Assembly: GCA_013376735.1 (NCBI GenBank)
Contig: VINJ01000001.1
Coordinates: 682,001-746,000 of the forward strand
Origin: a bacterium Scap17
Lineage (GTDB): Bacteria; Pseudomonadota; Gammaproteobacteria; Pseudomonadales; Halomonadaceae
Direction: 5' to 3'
Length of the DNA stretch: 64,000 bases
A program made the translations under genes and the position numbers. This document shows positions 52,445 to 61,563 of this stretch, in pieces. The first letter of the stretch is position 1. Each line of letters starts with the position of its first letter. Under the pieces are notes generated by a model. The model made no database searches and was not told where the DNA came from. It was given only the letters and a program-made list of their open reading frames with translations.

Positions 52445-53794
52445 TCAATAGCGGTAGGGCGAGCTGAGCTCACCGCGCAGCGAGTTGGGGTAGGCCTCGG
52501 TGATCTCGACATCCACCAGGTAGCCGATCAGCTCGGTCGGGTTGGCGGCGCGGAAGTTGACCACCCGATTGTTCTCGGTACGCCCTGACAGCAGGCCCGG
52601 GTCACGCGGCGAGAAGCCGGAGACCAGGATGCGCTGGGTGGTGCCGACCATCTTGCGACCGATCTGCATCGCCTGCTGGTTGATGCGGTCCTGCAGGATG
52701 AGCAGGCGCTCCTTCTTCACCTCTTCCGGGGTGTCGTCTTCCAGATTCGCCGCCGGAGTGCCCGGGCGTGCGGAGTAGATGAAGCTGAAGGAGTGATCGA
52801 AGCCGATCTGGCCGATCAGATCCATGGTATCCATGAAGTCCTGATCGGTCTCGCCCGGGAAGCCGACGATGAAGTCGGAGGAGAAGCTGATGTCCGGGCG
52901 CAGCGCGCGGATGCGTTCGAGCTTGTCGATGTAGAGGTCACGCTCATGGCCACGCTTCATCGCCGCCAGGATGCGGTTGGAACCCGACTGCACCGGCAGG
53001 TGCAGGTGACTGACCAGCTCCGGGATCTCACCGAAGGCCTCGATCAGCGAGTCCTTGAACTCCAGCGGATGCGAGGTGGTGAAGCGGATGCGGTCGATGC
53101 CCTCGACCTGCGCCACGCAGCTGATCAGTTCGGCGAGGTCGATCTCCTCACCCAGCTGATTGAGACCGGCGTAGGCGTTGACGTTCTGGCCCAGCAGGTT
53201 GATCTCGCGCACGCCCTGTTCGGCCAGGTGGATGACTTCATCCATCACCCTCTCGAAGGGGCGAGAGACTTCCTCGCCGCGGGTGTAGGGCACCACGCAG
53301 AAGGTGCAGTACTTGGAGCAGCCCTCCATCACCGAGACGAAGGCGCTGGCGCCGTCGCTCTTGGGCGCGGGCAGATTGTCGAACTTCTCGATCTCGGGGA
53401 AGGTCACATCGACGACGGAAATCTGCTTGAGGCTGTCGCGGCGGGTATCGAGCATCTTCGGCACGCGGTGCAGGGTCTGCGGGCCGAACACCATGTCCAC
53501 ATGCGGGGCACGCTTGCGCAGGTTGTCACCTTCCTGACTGGCCACGCAGCCGCCAACGCCGATCACCAGCTCCGGGTTCTTTTCCTTGAGCTTCTTCCAG
53601 CGTCCCAGCTGGTGGAACACCTTCTCCTGCGCCTTCTCGCGGATGGAGCAGGTGTTGAGCAGGATGACGTCTGCTTCGGATTCGTCGCTGGTGACTTCCA
53701 TCTGATGCGATTCGCCGAGCAGATCCGCCATGCGCGCGGAGTCATACTCGTTCATCTGGCAGCCGTGAGTCTTGATGAAGAGTTTCTTCGCCAT
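52445..53794 (-). CDS. miaB: tRNA-2-methylthio-N6-dimethylallyladenosine synthase MiaB
   Basis: Radical-SAM methylthiotransferase acting on A37 of tRNAs reading UNN codons. The start at 53794 ([19 protein letters not shown]) follows AAGG. The N-terminal cluster cysteines are in [14 protein letters not shown] and GGCVASQEG. The radical-SAM triad is [20 protein letters not shown]-terminal TRAM domain starts near [13 protein letters not shown]. 449 residues, normal length. In the usual order it lies upstream of phoH-ybeY. A candidate promoter -10 (TATACT, minus strand 54012-54007) lies ~210 bases upstream. Confidence 0.96.
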   Translation of the reverse strand: MAKKLFIKTHGCQMNEYDSARMADLLGESHQMEVTSDESEADVILLNTCSIREKAQEKVFHQLGRWKKLKEKNPELVIGVGGCVASQEGDNLRKRAPHVDMVFGPQTLHRVPKMLDTRRDSLKQISVVDVTFPEIEKFDNLPAPKSDGASAFVSVMEGCSKYCTFCVVPYTRGEEVSRPFERVMDEVIHLAEQGVREINLLGQNVNAYAGLNQLGEEIDLAELISCVAQVEGIDRIRFTTSHPLEFKDSLIEAFGEIPELVSHLHLPVQSGSNRILAAMKRGHERDLYIDKLERIRALRPDISFSSDFIVGFPGETDQDFMDTMDLIGQIGFDHSFSFIYSARPGTPAANLEDDTPEEVKKERLLILQDRINQQAMQIGRKMVGTTQRILVSGFSPRDPGLLSGRTENNRVVNFRAANPTELIGYLVDVEITEAYPNSLRGELSSPYRY

Positions 53795-54627
53795 TGCCTT
53801 GTGTGAACGCTCTGAGCTGCGCACCCGGGCTTCGTGCGCCCGCGCCCGGGCACTTGGTGGCGGCGGGCAGCGTCAGCGGTCAGGAGAAGCGGGCGCGACT
53901 TGTAATGAATGAGCCCCGGCGCTGATGGCTGGCCGGGAATCGAGGGCACGACGATACCGTGCCAAGCGGCACGCTGATCGGATCGAGGCCAAAATCGGGA
54001 CGGCACAGTATAGGAGTCTGCCGGCCATGCGGCCAGCCCTGTCGCATCGCTGTCAGCAATGAGGAGGATGCCTGCCAACCACCGGTTCAGCCTGATGGTG
54101 GCTGTGGTATCCTCATGAGAAAGCCCGCGCATGCCCTGACGCTACAACAGGGGCTTGGCATGTTTCATAGTTATCAGGCAGGTGTTGCGCGACGCACATC
54201 AGGCTGTCAATGGCTTGATTTGTTGAGGTTTTCATGCCGATAGCCCGGCTGCCTGAGCTGGTTAAAATTTGATCGATTTGTTGGCGGGGCAGGCAATTCG
54301 CCGTGCGCAGGCCTGCCCCTTTGCGGTTGTCCCAAGACTTATCCACAGAAAGTGTGGATCTCTGAAGACACTGAAATGACAGTCTCGGATTTTTCTCGCG
54401 GCAATTTCGTTACCGTACGTCCTAGCGCGACAGCGATGCCAGGCAGGATGCCTTGCATTGCGCAACCTGGCAGACACCGCATGGGCAGACAGGGCGAGCC
54501 TTCCTTCGCCCAAAAGTGGTCGATCATGTTCGGCATGTGGGGACGCTGGATTCAGCACGTTTGCTCCTCGTGCCCACACGCCTGACACGGTCGGCTTACG
54601 CCCTTAGACAGCCATGAAGAACACGAT
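53795..54627. other. 833-bp intergenic region without a credible gene
   Basis: This lies between divergent miaB and the SH3-domain gene. Short open frames occur on both strands but lack ribosome-binding sites, family resemblance or a plausible composition. It holds a possible miaB promoter (around 54007), an AT-richer stretch at 54200-54290, the DnaA-box palindrome at 54339-54361, and a five-codon leader frame at 54614. It is the longest unexplained stretch in the window and could contain a small RNA or an unrecognised regulatory region. Confidence 0.7.
54339..54361. promoter_or_regulatory. DnaA-box palindrome
   Basis: TTATCCACA (54339-54347) is a perfect DnaA box. After GAAAG comes TGTGGATCT, an inverted copy matching 7 of 9. 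The inner ATCCACA/TGTGGAT arms are exact. No dnaA, dnaN or other origin gene is near, so a titration or regulatory site is likelier than an origin. Confidence 0.5.
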
Positions 54628-55326
54628 ATGACGCGATTCTCCATTACCAGCACCCCTTCATCTTTCGGTCTCCTGTCACCCCGATCGCCGTGTTCGACGC
54701 TTGCGCGCTCACTGCGCCGTGTGGTGCTGGGGGCTGGCGTCGCCGGAAGCCTGCTGCTGGGCGCTCCGCTGGCCAATGCAGCCACCGACCGCTGGGTCGC
54801 CGATGACCTCACCACCTTCGTGCGCAGTGGCCCTACGGATGGCTACCGCATCGTGGGCACGGTGGAAGCCGGCCAGCCCGTCGAGCTGCTCGAGGTCCAG
54901 AATGACTACAGCAAGATCCGCACTGCCAGCGGCGACGTGGTATGGATGCCCTCCGCTGACCTGCAGAACACCCAGAGCGTCAATGCCCGGGTGCCCGAGC
55001 TCAGCGCCAGGGTCAAGGAATTGACTGCCAAACTCGATGGCATCAATGAAGAGTGGGAAACCCGTGTCGAGGACATGAAGGCCGGCCTCGAGACGCGTCA
55101 GGCGCGTATCGAAGAGCTTGAGCAGGCCAACAACAGCCAGTCAGCCGAGCTTGCCCAGGCGCGCAGCAAGATGCAGGACATGGAAACCAAGCTCGATACC
55201 AAGAAGCAGGACCTGCTGATGCGCTACTTCATGTACGGCGGTGGCGTGGCGGGTGTCGGCCTGTTGGTTGGCCTGATCGTGCCGCACCTGCCGCGTCGCA
55301 AGAAGAAGCGTCACGGCTTCCTGTAA
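54628..55326 (+). CDS. SH3-domain membrane protein, TIGR04211/YgiM family
   Basis: 232 residues: an N-terminal signal-like segment (about residues 33-52, VVLGAGVAGSLLLGAPLANA), a bacterial SH3 domain (RWVADDLTTFVRSGPTDGYR to VVWMPSADLQ), a coiled coil (about residues 125-195), and one C-terminal transmembrane helix (YGGGVAGVGLLVGLIVPHL) with a basic tail. This is the YgiM/TIGR04211 layout; the SH3 domain should lie in the periplasm. Function is unknown. A five-codon frame, ATG AAG AAC ACG ATA TGA at 54614, overlaps its start in ATGA. It is followed by tpm after 40 bp. Confidence 0.9.
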   Translation: MTRFSITSTPSSFGLLSPRSPCSTLARSLRRVVLGAGVAGSLLLGAPLANAATDRWVADDLTTFVRSGPTDGYRIVGTVEAGQPVELLEVQNDYSKIRTASGDVVWMPSADLQNTQSVNARVPELSARVKELTAKLDGINEEWETRVEDMKAGLETRQARIEELEQANNSQSAELAQARSKMQDMETKLDTKKQDLLMRYFMYGGGVAGVGLLVGLIVPHLPRRKKKRHGFL

Positions 55327-55366
55327 GGCATCCCGGTAACCGATAGCAGAGGGAGTGCGCCAGCTC

Positions 55367-56038
55367 ATGTCGACACAAGACACGACGATGGACGCGACGC
55401 CGGCCAGTGACCCCTGGCTGGCGCGATGGCAGGAAGGGCGGATCGGCTTTCATCTGCCTGCCACACATTCGGCGCTGGAGCGCTGGTGGCCGCGGCTTGA
55501 GGTCGCGGCAGGCGCCAAGGTGCTGGTGCCGTTGTGTGGCAAGAGTCTCGACATGCGCTGGCTGGCGGCGCAGGGCTATCCGGTGCTGGGTATCGAGCTT
55601 GCCCGCCAGGCCTGCGAGCAGTTCGTCGCCGAAGGCGCTGGGGATGTCTCGCGCTATCGGCTGGAGCACTTCGAATGCTTCCGCCAGGGCATGGTCGAGT
55701 TGTGGTGCGGAGACTTCTTCCACTTCCATATCGATCATGTCGATCATCTGGACGCCTTCTATGATCGCGCCGCGCTGATCGCCTTGCCGCCGGCCACCCG
55801 GCAGCGCTATGCCTTCCATCTGGCGCAGCTGCTGCCCCCGGGCGCGCGTGGCCTGTTGATCAGTCTCGAGCGGCAGACGGAGCAGCATCAGGGCCCGCCA
55901 TTCCATGTCGCCGAAGACGAGATTCGTCAGCTGTTGAGTGCCAACTTCACGCTTGAGGTGCTGGAGCGTCGCGCCCCGGATGAGCGCGGCCTGCGCGAGA
56001 CGGTGTGGAGTCTGGTGCGCAAGGGACCGCGTCGCTGA
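55367..56038 (+). CDS. tpm: Thiopurine S-methyltransferase
   Basis: SAM-dependent methyltransferase of the TPMT family, 223 residues (family ~217). Conserved segments: WLARWQEGRIGFHLPATHSA, KVLVPLCGKSLDMRWLAAQG (SAM loop), VLGIELARQACEQF, LWCGDFFHF and FYDRAALIALPPATRQRYA. Bacterial homologues methylate selenite/tellurite or thiols; thiopurine activity is inherited naming. The ATG at 55367 is preferred; GTG 55355 and ATG 55388 are possible. A strong terminator follows. Confidence 0.94.
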   Translation: MSTQDTTMDATPASDPWLARWQEGRIGFHLPATHSALERWWPRLEVAAGAKVLVPLCGKSLDMRWLAAQGYPVLGIELARQACEQFVAEGAGDVSRYRLEHFECFRQGMVELWCGDFFHFHIDHVDHLDAFYDRAALIALPPATRQRYAFHLAQLLPPGARGLLISLERQTEQHQGPPFHVAEDEIRQLLSANFTLEVLERRAPDERGLRETVWSLVRKGPRR

Positions 56039-56097
56039 CGCCTCGGGGATGACCTTGTCAGTCAGGTACCGTCCTCTTGAAGGTTCAGTCCTCATGA

Positions 56098-56136
56098 AAA
56101 ACGCCACCGCCGCCCAATGGGCGGCGGTGGCGTTTT
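56098..56136. terminator. Bidirectional terminator between tpm and the YajG gene
   Basis: AAAACGCCACCGCCGCCC pairs perfectly (18 bp) with GGGCGGCGGTGGCGTTTT around an AAT loop. Confidence 0.93.
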
Positions 56137-56162
56137 CGTTGGTGACGAGCTGCTGATTGAGC

Positions 56163-56768
56163 TTACTGGTCGAGCTGGCGGATCAGCGTGGTGTCCTGGA
56201 AGGCGCGAGTCAGCGCATCCCCAATCACCTTTGAAACCATCTCGGTGTTCTTCTCCTGGCTCGGCTTGAGGGCATAGCCCTGGTCACGTGTCGCGGTGTA
56301 GCTGCCGGTATAGCGCTGCTTGCCGGACACGGCGACGGCCTTGATCACGCCATTGAGTGTCGCGGTATCGGTGATCAGGCCGCCACGCTTCACGCCATAG
56401 GCCAGCTCGGTCAGCGAGATGGTCAGCTCTGCTGCGCCCTGGTTGGCCTGCTCGGCGGATACCGGCACGAAGCCCATGCGGCGCAAGGCGCTGATGGTCT
56501 GGGCCTCAAGCTTGGGGGTCAGGTCGCCGGTCGGCACGACCAGATAGCTCGAGGCATTGGTGGCGCCATCGCGAGAACCGATGCGCTCTGACGGACGCTC
56601 ATCGAGCACATCCACCACCACCTGCTGACCGTGGCCGACCACGCCCATCTCGCCGACCTGCGGATTGACGTACAGGCGCTGCGGGCTGGTGCCGCAAGCG
56701 CTGAGAAGTGCCGTCGTGGCGATCAGTGCCACGCTCATGCAGGTGGTGCGCAACTTGTGCATCATCAT
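56163..56768 (-). CDS. yajG: YajG family lipoprotein
   Basis: 201-residue predicted lipoprotein with signal peptide LRTTCMSVALIATTALLSAC and the lipidated cysteine at residue 25. The mature part has VVVDVLDERPSERIG, LTPKLEAQTISALRRMGFVP and ELTISLTELAYGV, the YajG pattern. Three successive ATGs occur; AGGA stands six bases before the first. In E. coli yajG precedes ampG; here an MFS gene lies upstream on the same strand but is separated by 181 bp, and it is not clearly AmpG. Function unknown; an outer-membrane location is likely. Confidence 0.9.
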   Translation of the reverse strand: MMMHKLRTTCMSVALIATTALLSACGTSPQRLYVNPQVGEMGVVGHGQQVVVDVLDERPSERIGSRDGATNASSYLVVPTGDLTPKLEAQTISALRRMGFVPVSAEQANQGAAELTISLTELAYGVKRGGLITDTATLNGVIKAVAVSGKQRYTGSYTATRDQGYALKPSQEKNTEMVSKVIGDALTRAFQDTTLIRQLDQ

Positions 56769-56949
56769 CGGGGTTCCTGGGCCTGAGGCCGGTTGTCATG
56801 GGAGTCATCTCGGCCATCCGTTGCCAATATCTCGCCTGCAGCGCGGGATGGCCGGAGCACAATGGCGCGAGTATAGGGCCAGAATGACGCCTGAGCGTAG
56901 TGGAAATTCAGGCTCACGGTTGTCACTTGATGGCGACATTCTCGAGAGT

Positions 56950-58239
56950 TCATGCGGGATCGACACGGCGCGCCAATGCCAGCAATCCCAGCAGGGGGCC
57001 TGGCAGGATGGCAAGCAGCAGCAGGCTGCCCTGTGAGGCGACCAGCGGAGTCAGCAGGGCGATCGAGACCAAAGACAGGCTGAAGCCGATGGCATTCATC
57101 ACGGCCAATGCACTGGCTTGAAGCTCGACCGGCGTACCGCCTGCCGCGAGTGCCGAGAATTGCGGAGAATCGATCACGGCCATCAGGCTCCAGAGCGCCA
57201 GCAGGCCCAGCAGCAGACCATAGCTGGCGTCACCCTGCATGGCCGTGACGAAGAGCAGGGTGAGTATCACCGAGCCCGCCAGCCCCAGGCGAGCCACCCA
57301 CAGACTACCGCGCGTGCGTGACAGCCAGCCTCCCACCACGCAGCCGGGCCCGCCCACCGCGATCACCAGGAAGCTATGCAGCGCCAGTTGCGTGGCCGAT
57401 AGCGACAGATCATTGAGTCTGGCCATTGTCGTCAACAGCAGCGGTACCAGCGCCCATAGCGTATAGAGTTCCCACATGTGGCCGAAGTAGCCCAGGGCAC
57501 CGCGCACGAAGCCGGGATGACGCCAGGCGGCCAGACCACGGGTGGCCCGCGCCAGCAAAGACGTCTTCGTCGAGGTCGTGACCCTTGCGGGAGGCGCGAT
57601 GGCGGGCAGCAATGCGACCAGCCCGGCCCCTGCCACGGCCAGCAGTGATGCCATGCCGATGGCCGCTCCCCAGGGGAGCGAGAAGTGGCCACTGAGTTGC
57701 AGCGCGGCCAGGCCGTGCGGCAGTGCGGTTCCCAGTACCAGCATGCCCACCAGCCAGGCCAGTGCGGCACCGGCGCGGTCAGGCGCCGTGTGCACCATCA
57801 GCTTGAGGCCGATGGGGTAGATGCCGGCCAGGGCCAGTCCGGTCAGCACGCGCAGTCCGGAGGCGCTCAGCAGTCCCGGTGCGATCAGCAGAGCCAGATT
57901 GGTCAGCGCGCCCAGCACACAGGAGGCCATGAACAGATGGCGCGCCGCGAAGCGGTCTGCCAGTCCTGCCAGTCCCAGCGCCAGCGTACCGACGATGAAG
58001 CCGCCCTGTACCGAGGAGGTCAGTTGTCCGAGTGCCGCGGCGCTGTCGCTCGTGAAACTCCAGCTTTCCAGCATGGGGGCGAGTACGGCATTGGGGGTAA
58101 ACCACAGGCTGGTGCCGAACAGCTGTGCCAGTGCGATCAAGGCGACCGGATAGCGGTTGGCCCATTGCCGCCAGCCAGAGATGGGGGGCGTGAGTGACTT
58201 GGTGGAGGACACGAGGGCACCTTGTAGGGCAGAGGGCAT
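56950..58239 (-). CDS. MFS transporter
   Basis: 429 residues with 12 predicted transmembrane helices in two halves. Helix 1 is YPVALIALAQLFGTSLWFTPNA-like; the A-loop after helix 2 reads GLAGLADRFAARHLF, the MFS GxLaDrxGrr region. The second half begins near FVRGALGYFGHMWELYTLWA. Such proteins are sometimes annotated as cyanate-type or sugar-type MFS members, but the substrate cannot be told. It lies downstream of ggt on the same strand, with two hairpins between. The gene ends in a Gly/Leu-rich helix and the usual RRVDPA tail. Confidence 0.85.
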   Translation of the reverse strand: MPSALQGALVSSTKSLTPPISGWRQWANRYPVALIALAQLFGTSLWFTPNAVLAPMLESWSFTSDSAAALGQLTSSVQGGFIVGTLALGLAGLADRFAARHLFMASCVLGALTNLALLIAPGLLSASGLRVLTGLALAGIYPIGLKLMVHTAPDRAGAALAWLVGMLVLGTALPHGLAALQLSGHFSLPWGAAIGMASLLAVAGAGLVALLPAIAPPARVTTSTKTSLLARATRGLAAWRHPGFVRGALGYFGHMWELYTLWALVPLLLTTMARLNDLSLSATQLALHSFLVIAVGGPGCVVGGWLSRTRGSLWVARLGLAGSVILTLLFVTAMQGDASYGLLLGLLALWSLMAVIDSPQFSALAAGGTPVELQASALAVMNAIGFSLSLVSIALLTPLVASQGSLLLLAILPGPLLGLLALARRVDPA

Positions 58240-58261
58240 GATGGCGCAGCAAGACGCGAAC

Positions 58262-58283
58262 GGGCGACACCGAAGTGTCGCCC
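58262..58283 (-). other. Hairpin upstream of the MFS gene
   Basis: GGGCGACAC pairs perfectly with GTGTCGCCC around a CGAA tetraloop. It lies 23 bases before the MFS start in its presumed leader. Confidence 0.6.
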
Positions 58284-58297
58284 ATCACAGATAGCCC

Positions 58298-58333
58298 GCC
58301 CCATCAATGGGGTCAAGGCGTCATTGATGGGGC
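58298..58333 (-). terminator. Hairpin after ggt
   Basis: GCCCCATCAATG pairs perfectly with CATTGATGGGGC around a 12-nt loop, 45 bases beyond the ggt stop on the minus strand. The lack of a T-tract makes it a moderate terminator candidate. Confidence 0.65.
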
Positions 58334-58377
58334 AGCTCGGCAACGCGGTGCAGAGACTACCCCGTCGCAGCTATCGT

Positions 58378-60138
58378 CTACAGCCCCATGGCCGAAGAGG
58401 TGGAGCGGCGCGGGTCAGCACCGCCGTAGAAGGTGCCGTCGTCGATCATGATCGACTGGATGGCGCCCATGGCGTCCTTGGTCACCACCTTGTGGCCCAT
58501 CGCCTCGAGCAGGCGGATGGTGTCCTTGCTGATGCCCGCCTCGATACGAATCTCGTCCGGCAGCCACTGGTGGTGGATGCGCGGTGCGCTGACCGCCGAC
58601 TGGATGTTCATGCCGTGGTCGATCACGTTCATGATCACCTGCAGCGTAGTGGTGATGATGCGCGAGCCGCCGGGGCTACCGGTGACGAGGAAGTTCTTGC
58701 CATCCTTCATCACGATGGTCGGGCTCATGGAAGACAGCATGCGCTTGTTCGGCTCGATCTTGTTGGCGACGCCACCGATCAGGCCATAGGCGTTCGGTAC
58801 GCCCGGCTTGGCGGAGAAGTCATCCATCTCGTTGTTGAGCAGGAAACCTGCGCCATCCACCACGATCCCGGAACCGTAGCTGAAGTTGATGGTGTAGGTG
58901 TTGGAAACGACCAGACCATTGCCATCGGCAATCGAGAAGTGGGTGGTCTGATTGGACTCATACGGCTGCGGCTTGCCGGGCTTGACCTCACTGGAGGGCG
59001 TTGCCTTGTTCATGTCGAACTGGGCGCGCAATTCCTTGGCGTAGTCCTTGGAGATGATGCCCGACAGCGGCACATCGACGAAGTCGGTGTCGCCAAGATA
59101 CTCGGAGCGGTCGGCGTAGGCGCGGCGCATCGCCTCGGCCATCACGTGGAGGGTGGCGGCAGAGTTGAAGCCCATTGCCTGGATGTCGTCACCCTCGAGC
59201 ATGTTGAGAATCTGAACGATGTGCGCGCCGCCGGAGGAGGGCGGGCTCATCGAGAAGATGTCATAGCCACGATAGGTGCCGTGGACCGGCTCGCGGATGG
59301 CCGGCTCGTAGGCCTTGAGGTCATCCAGCGTCATGATGCCGTCGTGGCGCTCCATCTCGGCGACGATCAGTCGGGCAGTCTCGCCCTCGTAGAACTCGCG
59401 CGCACCATTGGCGGCGATGCGCTTGAGGGTCGCGGCCAGTTCCGGCTGCTTGAACAGCTCACCCGCTTGATAGTTGCTGCCGTCAGGCTTGTAGAACACC
59501 TTGGCGGTGCTGTCCCACTTGGCCAGGCGGTCCTTGGCATCGCTCAAGCCCTTGGCGAAGCGCGTCGGAATCACGAAGCCGTCTTCGGCCAGCTTGATCG
59601 CCGGGGCGAGGGCCTGCTCGAGGCTCAGGGTGCCGTAGTCTTCCAGCGCCTTGGCAAGGCCTGCGACGGTGCCGGGCACGCCTGCCGCACGGTGGGTGAA
59701 GCGTGACCATTCGGAGACCGCCTCGCCATTCTCATCTTGGAACATCGTCTCGCTGGCCGCCGCCGGGGCCTTCTCGCGGTAGTCGATGGCCACCACTTCG
59801 CCGGTCTTCTCATCGGACGCCAGCATGAAGCCGCCGCCACCGATATTGCCGGAACGCGGCTGGGTCACGGCCAGTGCGAAGCCTGCCACCACGGCAGCGT
59901 CGACGGCGTTGCCGCCATTGGCCAGCACATCGCGTGCGACCTGGGAGGCCAGATAGTGGCTGGTCGCGACCATGCCGTGCTTGCCTTCCTGGGGGTGGAA
60001 GCGCTCGCCTTCCAGAATCGCGGAAGATTCGGCGAAGGCAGCGGGAATCGCCGTCGGTAGCAGGCCGGCCAGCGGCAACAGTGTGGCGGCGGCGAGGGTC
60101 TTCAGCCGCTTGCGTGCGGCAAGGGAGGTGTCAAACAT
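58378..60138 (-). CDS. ggt: Gamma-glutamyltransferase
   Basis: Periplasmic N-terminal-nucleophile enzyme that cleaves glutathione and transfers its glutamyl group. 586 residues from the ATG at 60138. The signal peptide is LKTLAAATLLPLAGLLPTAI with PAAFA cleavage. The proenzyme should self-cleave before T398 in ESNQTTHFSIAD, giving large and small subunits. Substrate residues lie in NIGGGGFML, and the oxyanion region is TGSPGGSRIITTTLQ. SSMSPTIV is also typical. It is transcribed divergently from rpe across 278 bp. Confidence 0.96.
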   Translation of the reverse strand: MFDTSLAARKRLKTLAAATLLPLAGLLPTAIPAAFAESSAILEGERFHPQEGKHGMVATSHYLASQVARDVLANGGNAVDAAVVAGFALAVTQPRSGNIGGGGFMLASDEKTGEVVAIDYREKAPAAASETMFQDENGEAVSEWSRFTHRAAGVPGTVAGLAKALEDYGTLSLEQALAPAIKLAEDGFVIPTRFAKGLSDAKDRLAKWDSTAKVFYKPDGSNYQAGELFKQPELAATLKRIAANGAREFYEGETARLIVAEMERHDGIMTLDDLKAYEPAIREPVHGTYRGYDIFSMSPPSSGGAHIVQILNMLEGDDIQAMGFNSAATLHVMAEAMRRAYADRSEYLGDTDFVDVPLSGIISKDYAKELRAQFDMNKATPSSEVKPGKPQPYESNQTTHFSIADGNGLVVSNTYTINFSYGSGIVVDGAGFLLNNEMDDFSAKPGVPNAYGLIGGVANKIEPNKRMLSSMSPTIVMKDGKNFLVTGSPGGSRIITTTLQVIMNVIDHGMNIQSAVSAPRIHHQWLPDEIRIEAGISKDTIRLLEAMGHKVVTKDAMGAIQSIMIDDGTFYGGADPRRSTSSAMGL

Positions 60139-60416
60139 GAGTCGATTATTCCATTTATCGTTATTGGAGTTGCAGCATGGCAATGGTGTCGCGAGTGTCA
60201 TGTGCTGTCGTGAGTCGTGTCGGCAAGTGTTGCCCTGACGAACTCTTTTACTATCAGTTGCTAATGCAGCAATTTCAACCACCTGATGGCAGGCCTGGTC
60301 TTGTCATGGCGAGTGCGAGCGACAGGGGGCTACCCCGAACGGTGTCACACAGCGCCTGTCTTTTGTGAGAGTGTGGCGTAAAATGCCCCTTCCACTTCTC
60401 GCTGGCGCCTGATGAC

Positions 60417-61124
60417 ATGTCTGAACTACTGCCGAATGACTTCAAGATTGCCCCGTCGATCCTGTCTGCCGACTTCGCCCGCCTGGGGCAGGAGGTCGAG
60501 GATGTGCTGGCCTCCGGGGCCGATATCGTCCACTTCGACGTGATGGACAATCATTACGTGCCCAACCTGACCATCGGGCCGATGGTGTGCAAGGCGCTGC
60601 GTGACTACGGCATCACCGCCGAGATCGACGCCCATCTGATGGTCACGCCGGTCGACCGCATGATCGGTGACTTCGCCGAGGCCGGTGCCAGCTACATCAC
60701 CTTCCATCCGGAAGCCTCCGACCACGTCGACCGCTCGCTTCAGCTGATCCGTGATGCGGGCTGCAAGTCCGGTCTGGTATTCAATCCGGCCACGCCGCTG
60801 TCCTACCTCGACTACGTGATGGACAAGGTCGACATGATCCTGTTGATGAGCGTCAACCCGGGCTTCGGCGGCCAGTCGTTCATCCCCGGCACCCTCGACA
60901 AGCTGCGTGAAGCGCGTCGTCGCATCGATGCCTCCGGCTACAACATCCGTCTCGAGATCGATGGTGGCGTCAAGGTCGACAACATCGCCGAGATCGCGCG
61001 TGCCGGTGCCGACACCTTCGTGGCCGGTTCCGCCATCTTCAATGCGCGCAGTGACAGCGATGCCAACCGCTACGACAGCGTCTTGGCGAAGCTGCGTGCC
61101 GAGCTTGCCAGCGTGCGCAGCTGA
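60417..61124 (+). CDS. rpe: Ribulose-phosphate 3-epimerase
   Basis: TIM-barrel enzyme of the pentose phosphate pathway interconverting ribulose-5-phosphate and xylulose-5-phosphate. 235 residues. Active-site motifs: [61 protein letters not shown] and VAGSAIF, complete with metal and catalytic Asp/His residues. The ATG at 60417 has a poor ribosome-binding site. The usual rpe-gph pairing is broken here: a GIY-YIG gene and minus-strand ndh lie between rpe and gph. Confidence 0.97.
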   Translation: MSELLPNDFKIAPSILSADFARLGQEVEDVLASGADIVHFDVMDNHYVPNLTIGPMVCKALRDYGITAEIDAHLMVTPVDRMIGDFAEAGASYITFHPEASDHVDRSLQLIRDAGCKSGLVFNPATPLSYLDYVMDKVDMILLMSVNPGFGGQSFIPGTLDKLREARRRIDASGYNIRLEIDGGVKVDNIAEIARAGADTFVAGSAIFNARSDSDANRYDSVLAKLRAELASVRS

Positions 61125-61128
61125 TCGC

Positions 61129-61464
61129 GTGGCGGATGACAGCACGCGGGCTTGCGAAGCAGCCGACAGCTCGGCTCACGCCGGGACGCTCAGCGAGTGG
61201 TCGCTGTACGTTCTCGAGACGGCCCAGGGGCGCCTCTACACCGGTATCAGTACCGATGTGGCGCGCCGTGTGAGCGAGCATGAGGGCGGCAAGCGCGGTG
61301 CACGAGCGCTGCGCGGCAAGGGGCCTTTGATGCTGTGTTATCAACAGGTGGTCGGCGACCGCTCGCGGGCGCTCAAGCTCGAATATCGCGTCAAGCAGCT
61401 GAGTGTGGCGGCCAAGCGCCGGCTGATCGCCGGTGAGATGACACTGGACAGCCTGCTCGACTGA
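61129..61464 (+). CDS. GIY-YIG endonuclease-domain protein (YhbQ-like)
   Basis: A 111-residue single-domain protein with the GIY-YIG pattern in degenerate form: [20 protein letters not shown], followed by [20 protein letters not shown] and the conserved [12 protein letters not shown] with its catalytic-type Glu. The GTG at 61129, four bases after the rpe stop, is the only sensible start; upstream in-frame sequence lies antiphase within rpe. YhbQ proteins are linked to DNA damage tolerance, but the role here is unknown. Co-transcribed with rpe and ended by a strong terminator. Confidence 0.88.
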   Translation: MADDSTRACEAADSSAHAGTLSEWSLYVLETAQGRLYTGISTDVARRVSEHEGGKRGARALRGKGPLMLCYQQVVGDRSRALKLEYRVKQLSVAAKRRLIAGEMTLDSLLD

Positions 61465-61491
61465 CGGTCTGCTGATTGAATGCTTGAAACG

Positions 61492-61526
61492 AAAACGCCC
61501 CCAGCGGTCTCCGCTGGGGGCGTTTT
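61492..61526. terminator. Bidirectional terminator after the GIY-YIG gene
   Basis: AAAACGCCCCCAGCGG pairs perfectly with CCGCTGGGGGCGTTTT around a TCT loop, between convergent genes. Confidence 0.93.
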
Positions 61527-61563
61527 GTTGACTGGCGACCCTGCCGGGCAGGCTGTCCCAGTC

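Noticed and set aside
54200-54365. Possible replication origin
   Set aside because: There is only one perfect DnaA box and one degenerate partner, and no dnaA, dnaN, gidA or rpmH nearby.
53959-54585. Short open frames (60-126 codons) in the gap upstream of miaB and the SH3-domain gene
   Set aside because: No ribosome-binding sites, Cys/Arg/Pro-rich random-like composition and mutual overlap on both strands.
58324-59706. A 460-codon open frame antisense to ggt
   Set aside because: Val/Gly/Asp/His-rich shadow translation with no domain; ggt is complete.
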